Source of the DNA: an uncultured Acidobacteriota bacterium | Lineage (GTDB): Bacteria; Acidobacteriota; CAIWXX01 | Length of the DNA: 51,885 nt | Direction: 5' to 3' | NCBI GenBank assembly: GCA_903916735.1 | Contig: CAIWXX010000111.1 | Span: 1-51,885, forward strand | In this document: positions 26,365-35,473 of the stretch, one piece after another | How positions within the stretch are numbered: position 1 is the first letter of the stretch | How the letters are laid out: each line of letters begins with the position of its first letter | Program-made: the position numbers and the translations under genes | The notes under the pieces: generated by a model | Database searches by the model: none | Told to the model about the DNA's origin: nothing | What the model saw: only the letters and a program-made list of their open reading frames with translations

Positions 26365-27003
26365 TCAGACTTCTGAATTCGAGTTGTTGACTTTTCGCCG
26401 GATCCTTGCCAATACCGATTCGAAGGAAACAGCGCCCGGCCGAACAAGCACCGGATCGGGTCCGGTCAGATCGACGATCGTGGAAGGAAGAGTGGCCGAA
26501 AGTCTCCCGCCATCGATCACGGCGTCGATATCTCCGGCGAAGCCGGACATATCCTCGATGCACGTCGCAGGCACTGTGCCGCTCCTGTTGGCGCTCGTTC
26601 CAGTGATGGCGTGCCCGAGATGATTGCACAGTTGATTCACAACCGGGGCGTCCGGAGTCCGTATGCCGATTTTTTCCGATCCACCGGTCAATACGAGCGG
26701 CAGCCCGGGGCGAGCCGGGAGCAGGAACGTGACAGCGCACGGCCAGAGATCCCATTGCTCAAAGTCAGCTGGGAGGTATGACACAAACGGCTTCATCATG
26801 AATGCTTGTGAAAGAAGCAGCAGAATGCCATGCCCTTCATCCCGGCCTTTGGCTGCGAGGAGTCGCACAAGCGCACCGATGTTGAGAGGATCAACAGCCA
26901 GCCCATAGAACGTGTCTGTCGGCACTGCCACCACACCCCCATGATGGATAACATCGGCAGCCTCCTTGATCGAGCTCTCATCGTGGCACGGAAGTATTTT
27001 CAT
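26365..27003 (-). CDS. L-threonylcarbamoyladenylate synthase (TsaC/Sua5/YwlC family)
   Basis: The 212-residue protein has the YrdC fold signatures: GGVVAVPTDTFYGLAVDPLN near the N-terminus, the Lys/Arg pair in AAKGRDEGHG, and GTSANRSG near residue 135. The family makes threonylcarbamoyl-AMP from threonine, bicarbonate and ATP for the t6A modification at tRNA position 37. The length fits the single-domain TsaC form without the Sua5 C-terminal domain. In many proteins the first motif is followed by KxR in the form KGR, as here. No other t6A genes are adjacent. No Shine-Dalgarno precedes the ATG, so the message may be nearly leaderless. Confidence 0.88.
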   Translation of the reverse strand: MKILPCHDESSIKEAADVIHHGGVVAVPTDTFYGLAVDPLNIGALVRLLAAKGRDEGHGILLLLSQAFMMKPFVSYLPADFEQWDLWPCAVTFLLPARPGLPLVLTGGSEKIGIRTPDAPVVNQLCNHLGHAITGTSANRSGTVPATCIEDMSGFAGDIDAVIDGGRLSATLPSTIVDLTGPDPVLVRPGAVSFESVLARIRRKVNNSNSEV

Positions 27004-27337
27004 ATGTGGATATTATTATCACACGTGTTGGGAATTCCACAAAAAGAATGGCCCTGCATCGACGACGTGCAGAGCCGGGACGACAAGGGGCAACAAAACG
27101 GAGCGAGGAATCGATTTTTCGAGGCTCCAGCACTGACGCATCGGAGATCGCTCCAGGCCGCGTTGGAATTGATATTTTATTTATGGCTTATTGCTCTCTA
27201 CGTTAACTCAACCAATTCAACCCATCTGCCGTCGCAAGACGAGAAGTATTTCCTATTCATTCTTAGTGCCGCGGGGTTCAAAAGGACCATGTATTGTTGA
27301 CAACAACCGGGCCATACTTCAAGATCCAGCTGGAAAA
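27004..27337. other. Divergent intergenic region between tsaC-type and EAL-HDOD genes
   Basis: Palindromic ACACGTGT occurs near 27020. TTGACA near 27296 is a possible -35 for the plus-strand gene but the -10 is poor. An open frame from 27191 runs into the EAL-HDOD gene without protein-like character. Confidence 0.3.
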
Positions 27338-28558
27338 ATGAACATCTTCGTCGCGCGTCAGCCGATTTTCGACAGAAAGCAAGCTGTTGTCGCGTACGAA
27401 CTGCTCTTCCGATCGGGGCTGGAAAACTTCTTCAGAGGCGGCGATATCGATCATGCCAGCTCCCGGGTCATCAGCGACACGTTTCTCTCCTTCGGCATGG
27501 AGGCAATGACCGGCAGCAAGCGCGCCTATATCAACATCAGCCGCGAGGTCCTTGTCTCTGATTGCGCGTCTCTTTTGCCAAAAGACAATGTCGTTATTGA
27601 ACTTCTGGAATCGATTGCGCCGGATGAGACCGTCATGAACGCGTGCCGCCTATTGAAGCGGGCCGGCTACCAGATTGCACTCGATGACTTTGAGTTCAGC
27701 GAAGAAATGCTGCAACTTCTGCAACTCGCCGATATCGTCAAGGTGGATTTCATAGCAACTCCCATCGAACAACGGACGGCCCTCTCACAACGCCTTCGCT
27801 CCATGCCGATTGAGCTCCTGGCCGAAAAAGTCGAAACAGTTGAAGACTTCGACTGGGCCTTGAAGGCGGGCTACGGGCTTTTCCAGGGCTATTTCTTCAG
27901 CAAGCCGGTCATCATCATCGGCAAGGATGTCCCGGGATTCAAACTGAATTACATCCGCCTGCTGAGCGAAATCAACGATCCCAATTTCGATTTCTCGCGA
28001 CTCGAAAGCGTCATCAAAACCGACGTCTCGATTTCCTACAAGCTTCTTCGCTACATCAATTCCGCGGCTTTCGGCTTCCGTGACGAGATTCGTTCCATTC
28101 GCGACGCACTCGTCCTGCTCGGAGAGATGAATATTCGCAAATTGGCCTCACTCTGGCTTCTCGCGGGGCTGGGCCAAGACAAGCCCGAAGAGTTGGTGGT
28201 CTGTTCGGTTCTCCGTGCCCGATTTTGCGAATCACTCGCGCCGTTGGTCGGACAGAAAAGTCGCCAGCCGGAACTGTTTCTCCTGGGGATGTTCTCCCTC
28301 ATCGACGCCATCGTCGATCGACCCATGCCCGAAATCCTCGCCCAGCTTCCCATTTCCGAAGATATCAACGATGCCCTTCTGGGGAAACCAAATGCGTTGC
28401 GAACCGTCCTGGATTCGGTGATCGCCTATGAGAAGGGAGAATGGGACAGCCTCTCAGAAGCCGCGGGAATTCTCGGCCTGGATGAAGAAGTCATTCCGGA
28501 GATTTATCTCAAGTCCATCGAATGGACCGGACATATTTTCCAGCAGGGAAAAAGCTAG
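27338..28558 (+). CDS. EAL-HDOD signalling protein (YuxH/CdgJ-like)
   Basis: The ATG at 27338 gives 406 residues starting MNIFVARQPIFDRKQAVVAY, the usual start of this family. Residues 1-200 form a divergent EAL domain: the signature is ELL rather than EAL (residue 21), although DD at 116-117 and KVDF near 135 persist, so catalysis on c-di-GMP is doubtful. Residues about 205-395 form an HDOD domain (SVIKTDVSISYKLLRYINSA). Such proteins act as non-catalytic signalling adaptors, for example in motility or biofilm control. The gene stands alone, with repeat family 1 copy C downstream. The ribosome-binding site is weak (CTGGAAAA). Confidence 0.88.
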   Translation: MNIFVARQPIFDRKQAVVAYELLFRSGLENFFRGGDIDHASSRVISDTFLSFGMEAMTGSKRAYINISREVLVSDCASLLPKDNVVIELLESIAPDETVMNACRLLKRAGYQIALDDFEFSEEMLQLLQLADIVKVDFIATPIEQRTALSQRLRSMPIELLAEKVETVEDFDWALKAGYGLFQGYFFSKPVIIIGKDVPGFKLNYIRLLSEINDPNFDFSRLESVIKTDVSISYKLLRYINSAAFGFRDEIRSIRDALVLLGEMNIRKLASLWLLAGLGQDKPEELVVCSVLRARFCESLAPLVGQKSRQPELFLLGMFSLIDAIVDRPMPEILAQLPISEDINDALLGKPNALRTVLDSVIAYEKGEWDSLSEAAGILGLDEEVIPEIYLKSIEWTGHIFQQGKS

Positions 28559-28710
28559 CTCAGTTCGCGTGCGATGAAAAAGGGTGCCGACACTGAAAAG
28601 GCAGAATCGTCATAGCGATCGAAGAACGATGTATCTCCCAACACATGTGGCCGCACCTAACCTGGCGGAGCCAGAACCAAAGACGGTGGGCGCATCACAG
28701 AGGGACTCCG

Positions 28711-28823
28711 GACCTCTCAGGAAGCCAGGAAGGGAGGAATGCAGGAACGGAAGGCGGGGGTGTGCCGGCAATGGTCGGGGTCGTTCCTGGTTTCCTTGCT
28801 TCCTGCATTCCTAAGAGGTTCGG
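28711..28823 (+). repeat. Dispersed repeat family 1, copy C (hairpin core only)
   Basis: The left arm ACCTCTCAGGAAGCCAGGAA plus GGAATGCAGGAACG and the right arm CGTTCCTGGTTTCC plus TTCCTGCATTCCTAAGAGG pair imperfectly over about 38 bases. The outer flanks of copies A and D are absent, so the hairpin alone behaves as a unit. Confidence 0.8.
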
Positions 28824-28904
28824 ATTGGATCTTGCATGTTCCGAAGATCCTGCCATTTCGTGTCGACATTTCGCCGTTTAGACACTAAGAATACTCCGTC
28901 CCAG

Positions 28905-30347
28905 CTATGACAACCGCACGGCCTGCTTCGCTTGGGCGAAGAGCTTCCTCTGGAGCCGCGCCTGTTCCAGCAGGAGTCTTTTGCCATCGATGATGCGACA
29001 GCCGGCTTTGCGGCCTGCGCGCACAAAATCCGTATCCCCATCGCCATAAGGGAAATCGATGATGATATGGCCGGAGAATAATCGTGACCCCGGATAAGGC
29101 AGCCCTCTCCAGCCTGCATGACCGATCGGAGTGGCGTTGATGATTACCCCGGCATCGGCCTGGATGCGCCGATTCCACGGTATGAATTCGACGCCTATTT
29201 CCTGCGCCACATTCCGCCTTTCTAACCGCCTCGCCGTCATCACGACATCAGCGCCGTGCTGCCTTAAAGCGCGACACACGGCTATTGCGGTGCCCCCAGC
29301 GCCGATGATCAAGACACGGCCTCGGTACACGATTCCCGATGTCGTCCTCCTGATCCTGAATGCAGGATTTCCACCCGTCTCATTGAGCAGGTGAATCAGA
29401 GCTCGAATATCAGTGTTATAGCCTATGAGCTTCCGGCCATGCGCAATGACGGTGTTGACGGACCCGGCGAGTCGTGCCGACGGCGCCAGGCGATCAACGC
29501 GCCGTGCCATCTCCAACTTGAACGGCGCCGTCACACTCCAGCCGGCCATCGGCAACGAAAGCGACAGAGCGAGGAAATCATCAATACCCTTCGTATCAAA
29601 CGGCAGATAAACACACGGCTCACGCCGCCGCTTAAACCAGCCATTGTGCAGCCGCGGGGAGAGGCTGTGGGAGATGCCTGTGCCCAGCAGTCCAAAGACA
29701 CGCGGTCGCCGGCCGAGATCGGGGACTCGATAGAGATGAAGCATCTCATCCAGAGTCGGTTGTCCAGGGGCAGTCGGCGAGTCGGCGGCCGCGGCGCAAT
29801 ACGTCAAGAAATTGCCGGCGGACTCAGAGAGCACCCTCGTGCAAAGACTGAACGGTCCCATGGCCATCAAGGCAATTTTTTTTCGCGGCGCACGATCGAA
29901 CGTCAGAATTCGCAGGGCATCCGCATAACGATGTGGTGTCACGGCGAGCTTCACCACTTCCCCGCGCCGATCCTGGAGAGCCCCAATGAGTCCTGCCAGA
30001 TCAGACGGCATGCCGGTCATGTCATGATAGGACCTGATAATTCCTTTTCCAGAACCTGCTTCATCGTCATCAACATCCATTTCGAGATCAATGAATCCGG
30101 CACCGGCAGCTCTGGCTCGTCGCAACAGCCCGAGGCGAACAGCTTCATTCCCCGAGAATTCCCCGCCATCCGACTTCCGCCGGCACGTAAAGATCAGCCG
30201 GTCCACCGCATTTTGGCAAAAAGGCTCGGGGGATGGATCATCGAGCCGATCAAGACGAATTTCAACGAAATGCGCTTGAGGCGGCAGACGCCGTAATACA
30301 CGAAGCGCATCCACAGGATCACGTAATCCAATGCTGGCGCAGAGCAT
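28905..30347 (-). CDS. aroDE: Bifunctional 3-dehydroquinate dehydratase (type I) / shikimate dehydrogenase
   Basis: This 480-residue fusion catalyses two consecutive steps to shikimate. The type I dehydratase (about 1-210) shows Glu29 in VEIRLDRL, the catalytic His108 in RSYHDMTG and the Schiff-base Lys133 in VVKLAVTP. The dehydrogenase (about 215-480) shows SHSLSP, Lys277 in SVTAPFKLEM, Asp313 in YNTDIRAL and the NADP-binding GAGGTA near 349. The dehydratase half is slightly short. This fusion is standard in plants and occurs in Chlamydiae, Planctomycetes and some others; most bacteria use separate genes. No neighbouring aro genes are present. Confidence 0.92.
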   Translation of the reverse strand: MLCASIGLRDPVDALRVLRRLPPQAHFVEIRLDRLDDPSPEPFCQNAVDRLIFTCRRKSDGGEFSGNEAVRLGLLRRARAAGAGFIDLEMDVDDDEAGSGKGIIRSYHDMTGMPSDLAGLIGALQDRRGEVVKLAVTPHRYADALRILTFDRAPRKKIALMAMGPFSLCTRVLSESAGNFLTYCAAAADSPTAPGQPTLDEMLHLYRVPDLGRRPRVFGLLGTGISHSLSPRLHNGWFKRRREPCVYLPFDTKGIDDFLALSLSLPMAGWSVTAPFKLEMARRVDRLAPSARLAGSVNTVIAHGRKLIGYNTDIRALIHLLNETGGNPAFRIRRTTSGIVYRGRVLIIGAGGTAIAVCRALRQHGADVVMTARRLERRNVAQEIGVEFIPWNRRIQADAGVIINATPIGHAGWRGLPYPGSRLFSGHIIIDFPYGDGDTDFVRAGRKAGCRIIDGKRLLLEQARLQRKLFAQAKQAVRLS

Positions 30348-30559
30348 TTTAGTTCAGAGCCCGGCGTTCCGAGAGACCCGCGTTCATTCCCATGGTGGCC
30401 ACATAAATAACAAAAACGACGGAAAATGGAAAATTGGGATCATGTTCTATCTTGAGATCTATTCCGAATGCTCTTGAAAGGAGTTAACGCAAAGGGAAGA
30501 TTGAAATCTCCGGTTTTTCCGTGCGGCTTGGATTTCCAGCTAATGAAACCATCCCTCTT

Positions 30560-31804
30560 CTACCGGTGCCATCGAGGCGCAACCGGCAGAAAGATGGAAA
30601 ACGAGGCGCCCGCCTGCGGATTGGATTCGACAGAAATCCACCCGGCGTGATCCCGCACAATGTTGGCGCTGACAGAAAGGCCAAGCCCTGTGCCTCGCCC
30701 GGCAGGCTTCGTTGTAAAAAAGGGTTCGAATATGCGGCTGATATGCTCCGGCGAAATTCCGCAGCCATTGTCGATGAAATCAATCACGACATAGCCACGG
30801 CGATTGATGGGAGTGCGAATTTGCTTCGGAGCCTTCGCATGGGCCTCCCGAATGTCCTCGGGGCGGCTCATCAACCTTGTCCGCACGCGGAGAGTTGGTG
30901 ATTGCTTTCCGTCGAGGGCATCCCGCGCGTTCAGAATCAGGTTCAGGAAGACCTGCTCGATTTGCGTCCGGTTAGCCATTACCCCGGTGAGCTTGTCCGC
31001 TAATTCGAAGATGACGGCGATGCCTCGTTTTGCGAGTTGCTGATGAACAAAGGCTAATGCATCATGCACAGTTCGGTTGATATCGACAACGGTTCGTTCA
31101 TCCTGCCCTCGACGCGAAAAATCCATGAGATGATCGATGATTTTCGACATCTTCCCGCTCTGCAGGAGAACGGTTTCCAGATCCGTATTGCACGATTCGT
31201 TGTGATGTTTTTCCAGAAGCATCATCTGGGTTGTTCCACGAATCACGGCAAGCGGCTGGTTCAATTCATGAGCGACACTCGCAGCCAACGTGCCGATCGC
31301 TGCAAGCTTGGCACTCTGGATGAGGTGGGATTCCTTCTGCTTCAAATCCTGACGAGCCTTTTGGAGCTCTTCACTTCGGCGCGCGAGCTCGCATTCGAGA
31401 TCGTATTTCCGGAACACGGATGTCACTCGGGAAAGCAGTTCAATACCATCAACCGGCTTGATCAGATAATCATCAAAATTCACATCGATGGCCTTAACCA
31501 GGATCGGTCGAAGATTGATGTTGACGGCAATAATGATGGGCAGTGACGGGCCGGCGCTTTCCTTCCTGAAAGACTCCAGTATCGGCATCCCTTTCGAAGC
31601 AGCGACATCCATATCCAGAATCACCATATCGCAGCCACCCGCCGAGACTCGCTCAAGCGCATCGGGGATTGCCGTCACCGAATCAGCCTGATAGCCGTTT
31701 TGAGCAAGAATAGACCGCCACTCACGAGCGACATCATCATCGCTCTCAACGACCAGTATCCGTCTGTTGTTCTTCGTCTCCACGAATTTCTCGCCCGCGC
31801 ACAT
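30560..31804 (-). CDS. Receiver-histidine kinase fusion (REC-HisKA-HATPase)
   Basis: The ATG at 31804 gives 414 residues. An N-terminal receiver (RRILVVESDDDVAREWRSIL, Asp64 in VILDMD, Lys in YLIKPVDG) is followed by a coiled coil (about 133-165). A kinase core follows, with His179 in SVAHELNQPLAVIRG and ATP-binding motifs NLILNARDAL, DNGCGI and GRGTGLGLSV. With no membrane segment or PAS, the receiver is the only input, so this kinase probably sits inside a phosphorelay. The start is uncertain: GTG 31783 is a plausible alternative, since the ATG lacks a clear binding site. The HTH-receiver gene upstream on the same strand could be a partner, although a repeat and a strong hairpin lie between. 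Confidence 0.88.
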   Translation of the reverse strand: MCAGEKFVETKNNRRILVVESDDDVAREWRSILAQNGYQADSVTAIPDALERVSAGGCDMVILDMDVAASKGMPILESFRKESAGPSLPIIIAVNINLRPILVKAIDVNFDDYLIKPVDGIELLSRVTSVFRKYDLECELARRSEELQKARQDLKQKESHLIQSAKLAAIGTLAASVAHELNQPLAVIRGTTQMMLLEKHHNESCNTDLETVLLQSGKMSKIIDHLMDFSRRGQDERTVVDINRTVHDALAFVHQQLAKRGIAVIFELADKLTGVMANRTQIEQVFLNLILNARDALDGKQSPTLRVRTRLMSRPEDIREAHAKAPKQIRTPINRRGYVVIDFIDNGCGISPEHISRIFEPFFTTKPAGRGTGLGLSVSANIVRDHAGWISVESNPQAGASFSIFLPVAPRWHR

Positions 31805-31919
31805 TCTGCGCGCCTGCCACCACCGGCCACATAACTTTACAATGAGTATACAATATCCAATAGGGTAAAGACTATATTCGGATTCAGGCCTTCGAAACCA
31901 GGTCAAAGTCGGTAATAAT

Positions 31920-32042
31920 GCGCTGATTTTGCGAAATAAAATGCAAAAATTTCTGGAAGCGTATTAATTGAGGTTTTCCAATTAACTAATACTTAGACGT
32001 CACCAATTCAAAATCCCTTGATAAGACACCGGCTTGAAATGG
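31920..32042 (+). repeat. Dispersed repeat family 2, copy b
   Basis: It reads GCGCTGATTTTGCGAAATAA, CTGGAAGCGTATTAATTGAG, GGTTTTCC, then CACCAATTCAAAATCCC and ACACCGGCTTGAAATGG, colinear with copies a and c. The core hairpin is partly spoiled here (TTTTGCGAAATAAAA). It lies between two signalling genes. Confidence 0.8.
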
Positions 32043-32200
32043 ACCTGGATCGAGCCACAGAAGAGTCAACCAGAAAGTGCTTCCTCACTTAATCTCTGAG
32101 CTGACATTGACTCTATCGCCTGCATCACCGGCGATGAATGACTCGCTTCCCGCCGCCACTGAAATTCAGCACACGTGGGAATTGTCATCGGATCGAGGGA

Positions 32201-32226
32201 GTGCGATCCAGCAAGCTGGATCGCAC
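32201..32226 (-). terminator. Perfect 11-bp stem-loop after the HTH-receiver gene
   Basis: GTGCGATCCAG (32201-32211) and CTGGATCGCAC (32216-32226) are exact complements with a CAAG loop, 12 bases beyond the stop at 32238. There is no U tract, so it may act as a 3'-end stabiliser or Rho-linked terminator rather than a classical one. Confidence 0.5.
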
Positions 32227-32237
32227 CCATAGAGAAG

Positions 32238-32804
32238 CTACAGTCTGGAAGAAACTCGGATGGCGTTGTTCACAGCGGTTACAACTTCATTGATATCAGT
32301 GAGAGGTTTCTGCAGATAAGCGGCACATTGGAGGTTCACAGCATCGATTGCTGTCTCCATCGAAGGAAATCCTGTGAGAACGATGGCTTGGATGTCGGGA
32401 TGGAGCTTCCGCGCTTCCTCGACCAGCTCAATCCCAGTGATGCCGGGCATTTTCAAATCGGTGAAAAGCACATGGTAGTAATTGCGTTGGAGCATTTCCA
32501 GGGCGCCTTCACCATCCGCAGCGACTTCGATTTCGTAGCCGGCGCGTGACAAAGCTCGCGATATCAAATTGCGGACATCTTCTTCGTCATCGACGACAAG
32601 GATTTTCCGTTTTTGGATTTGGGGCTTGAGTGCCACGACTCTATGATCGTCCAGCCAAGCATCGATGTCCTTTTTGCGGAAGCGCCATTCACGGCCGATC
32701 TTAATCGCAGGAATTTTCTTATTCTTGATGAACCCATAGATAGTTCTAAGGTCAAGATTAAGGTACTTGACGAGGTCCTCAGTCGTCATCAATCTGTCCA
32801 GCAT
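32238..32804 (-). CDS. Excisionase-type HTH fused to a receiver domain
   Basis: The 188-residue protein starts at ATG 32804 after AGGAGG. Residues 5-55 are an excisionase/MerR-like HTH (TTEDLVKYLNLDLRTIYGFI, IPAIKIGREWRFRKKDIDAW), the small DNA-binding domain usual in Xis proteins. Residues about 66-188 are a receiver: VDDEED near 71-76, phospho-acceptor Asp116 in FTDLKMPG, Thr in VLTGF and Lys in YLQKPL. Response regulators normally place the receiver first and use OmpR-, LuxR- or Fis-type outputs, so this order and this DNA-binding domain are atypical. It should be a phosphorylation-controlled DNA-binding protein. A REC-kinase is encoded downstream. Confidence 0.9.
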   Translation of the reverse strand: MLDRLMTTEDLVKYLNLDLRTIYGFIKNKKIPAIKIGREWRFRKKDIDAWLDDHRVVALKPQIQKRKILVVDDEEDVRNLISRALSRAGYEIEVAADGEGALEMLQRNYYHVLFTDLKMPGITGIELVEEARKLHPDIQAIVLTGFPSMETAIDAVNLQCAAYLQKPLTDINEVVTAVNNAIRVSSRL

Positions 32805-33618
32805 ATTCCTCCTAAATGTTTTTCCCCAGAAATGGGAAATTATTGATAAATAAGATAAATGGAATAGTAGTGCACCCCATTCTCTCTTTTATTCCGGATT
32901 CAAACGGTTCTATATTCATGAACAATAGCAGAATTTATTAAATGTTAAAGTCATCTTCGGCTATCTCCGGTTAAACCGTACCATCTCCCCCCTCGAAAAA
33001 CCATGTTATCATAAACAGCATCACAGATGGTAGACACAAAAATTCCCCTTGTTTCAGGATTCGCCATCATCAGCTCGGGTATCGACGAAACAAACCAAAT
33101 GGTCTATGTCCACAATTTCTTCGATGAATATGCGCCATAGAGGCATCAGATAATTTAGGCGGAACCTCATCTCTATGGATTGTTGCGGGATTGATATTGC
33201 GGAGCAGTTTCACTGAGATAGAAAAAATGGGCATTGCATGTCATACAAAACACATTTATCCGATTCGAAGGCGGGAGGAGCGCTCCCGGCACAGATCGTC
33301 AAAGTGAGCGCAGGAAACCAAGGCTTATCGAGCCCAGGTGAAACTCGCTGCCTGTCGAATGCGTATCCATGAAGAGGGTATGATAATGTCAATTTCGCGG
33401 CGACCTGACCGAAGAACATACCATCAGACTGTTTCAGTTCAATTTGCACAACCTTTGTCGATGTCAAGATCGATGTCATGACGGAAGATCTTCGCGGTTC
33501 TCACCTCTATTTACGTCAATATGCACAACGGTGAAATATCGAGCATTGCTGCTGGATTGCGGTCTCAGCCATTGTTTTGCCTTGAACCGATTGTCAGTGT
33601 GATGTTTAATAGGTCCGA
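32805..33618. other. Long intergenic region, no gene recognised
   Basis: Some 810 bases, AT-richer than the surroundings, separate two divergent genes. TTTCCC/GGGAAA (about 32822-32839) could form a small stem in the HTH-receiver leader. A 89-codon minus-strand frame at 33210-33479 has no ribosome-binding site or protein-like pattern. Confidence 0.35.
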
Positions 33619-33635
33619 CTCTGTCGAAGACAGAG
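33619..33635 (+). promoter_or_regulatory. Hairpin just upstream of the S55 peptidase start
   Basis: CTCTGTC-GAA-GACAGAG is a perfect seven-pair stem ending seven bases before the ATG at 33643. It would occlude or lie beside the ribosome-binding region, so it may modulate translation. Confidence 0.4.
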
Positions 33636-33642
33636 CGGAAAG

Positions 33643-35445
33643 ATGGAGGCAGTTTTGAAGAGTGCGTTATGCTGGATCATTGTAGTGATTCTTTTTACGG
33701 CCGCCGTTAACGGCGATGAAATCATGCCGTTGGGCGAAGTGAAGAGAGGGATGACGGGTATCGGCCGTACCGTTTTCAAAGGGACGGAGATCGAGGAATT
33801 CAAGGTTGAAATACTTGGAGTAATACAGAGCGGCGGTCCGCGCCAGAACATGATACTCGCGAAACTGAGCGGGGGCCCGCTTGAAAAAACCGGGGTCATA
33901 CAGGGAATGAGCGGCAGTCCTGTGTATGTCGGGAACCGGCTCATCGGCGCCGTCAGCAGTTCCTTCCCCTTTTCTACCGAAGCCATTGCGGGCATTACTC
34001 CGATTGAAGAAATGATATCGACCACATCGTCGAACTCACCAACTCCGGCGGCATCGACTCAAACATCCGCGGCGCCGATCGCCGGGATTAAAAAAATGCT
34101 GACGTTTGAAGAACTGGGGGCGGCATTCAGGAGACCGGCCGAGGCAGGTTCGTCGGCTCTCACGTATGTGCAGACTCCGGTGGCCATTTCAGGCCTGAAC
34201 CAGGCGACAATCGACGCGTTTATGCCGATCTTCAGAAGCTGCAATGTCACTCCGATCGCCGGCGGCAATACGAACGGCACGTTCGAGAAGGCGATCAATC
34301 AGAGCCTCGAGCCGCTCAAGCCAGGCTCCGCAATTTCGGTACAGCTCATTCGTGGTGATATGGAATTCTCTTACATTGGAACTGTCACCTACATCGACAA
34401 AGACCGCGTCTATGCATTCGGGCATCCTGTCTTCAATATGGGACCGACCCAGTTTCCAATGGCACAAGCGGAAGTGATTGCGCTTCTGCCCAACTTGAAC
34501 TCTTCCTTCAAGATCGCTTCCACAACCACCGTCGTGGGTACGATCGAACAGGATCGATCCTCTGCGATCGCCGGGCGGATCGGGACTCGAGCCCGCATGA
34601 TCCCGATGAATATTCGCATCGAGACAAGCATGAACTCGAAGGAGCAGTATCGTTTTGAGATCGTCTCGGACAAGAACCTGACGCACATTCTGGCCCTGAT
34701 GGCAACCCTCTCAGCGATCACTTCTCGCGAACGTGCTCTCGGTCAGAACACACTCCGAATGTCGGCATCCATCAATCTCGACACCGGCACCCCGGTGATC
34801 GTCAGCGATCTGTTCGCCGGTGATAACACAGCGAATGGAGTAGCCTACACGCTCGCCACGGCGCTTTACTATATCCTCAATAATCCTTACAAGACCGTCA
34901 CGGTCAACAGCATCGATATGGAGGTGCATGCCGAGGAAACGCAGAAGAGCGCTCGCCTGGACCGGATCGATTTTGACAGGACCGCGTATCGACCCGGGCG
35001 CACGGTCAAGATGAAGGTTCACCTGCGTGGCTTGAACGACGAACCCATTGTGGAAGAGGCGTCATTCGAGATGCCTAAGAGCGCCAAGCCAGGGGAATTG
35101 ATTCTGTATATCGGCGATGGCCAGACTCTCACTTCCCTCGAATCATCCGATCTCCAAGGCGGGGATCTGTACCCACAAACCTACAGCCAGCTCATCCGGA
35201 CTCTCAACAATCAACGGCGAAACAACCACATCTATTTCCGCCTGCTCGACCGCCGACCCGGGCTTGTCATGAGAGGCGAAGATATGAGCGATCTCCCGCC
35301 TTCGGCGGCATCGATCATCACATCTCGCGGCAACACCCTCAGCTCCCGGCGGATGTACCTTTCACCGATTTTCGATGCAGAGCTGCCGACCGACTACTCT
35401 ATCGACGGATACCGGCTGCTTCAGATCAAGATCCAGGATTTTTAA
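33643..35445 (+). CDS. Secreted SpoIVB-type (S55) peptidase domain protein
   Basis: The 600-residue protein has an N-terminal signal (LCWIIVVILFTAAVNG). The next 75 residues match the S55 region: LGEVKRGMTGIGRTVFKGTE and VIQGMSGSPVYVGNRLIGAV, with the presumed nucleophile in GMSGSP (Ser92). A Ser/Thr/Pro-rich linker (about 127-150) follows, then YIDKDRVYAFGHPVFNMGPT, where His261 is a candidate catalytic His. The C-terminal 200 residues look like beta-sandwich folds. In B. subtilis SpoIVB the His precedes the Ser, so the order here is reversed. No sporulation genes are nearby. A secreted beta-propeller gene follows after 28 bases and is probably co-transcribed. Confidence 0.8.
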   Translation: MEAVLKSALCWIIVVILFTAAVNGDEIMPLGEVKRGMTGIGRTVFKGTEIEEFKVEILGVIQSGGPRQNMILAKLSGGPLEKTGVIQGMSGSPVYVGNRLIGAVSSSFPFSTEAIAGITPIEEMISTTSSNSPTPAASTQTSAAPIAGIKKMLTFEELGAAFRRPAEAGSSALTYVQTPVAISGLNQATIDAFMPIFRSCNVTPIAGGNTNGTFEKAINQSLEPLKPGSAISVQLIRGDMEFSYIGTVTYIDKDRVYAFGHPVFNMGPTQFPMAQAEVIALLPNLNSSFKIASTTTVVGTIEQDRSSAIAGRIGTRARMIPMNIRIETSMNSKEQYRFEIVSDKNLTHILALMATLSAITSRERALGQNTLRMSASINLDTGTPVIVSDLFAGDNTANGVAYTLATALYYILNNPYKTVTVNSIDMEVHAEETQKSARLDRIDFDRTAYRPGRTVKMKVHLRGLNDEPIVEEASFEMPKSAKPGELILYIGDGQTLTSLESSDLQGGDLYPQTYSQLIRTLNNQRRNNHIYFRLLDRRPGLVMRGEDMSDLPPSAASIITSRGNTLSSRRMYLSPIFDAELPTDYSIDGYRLLQIKIQDF

Positions 35446-35473
35446 TATCAACCAATAGATCGTAGGAGATCCC

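Noticed and set aside
29391-30296. 301-codon plus-strand ORF antisense to aroDE
   Set aside because: The minus strand carries complete catalytic motifs for both enzymes; this frame is a shadow caused by codon bias.
33210-33479. 89-codon ORF in the long gap before the S55 gene
   Set aside because: No start signal, signal peptide or domain pattern, and composition like the surrounding spacer.
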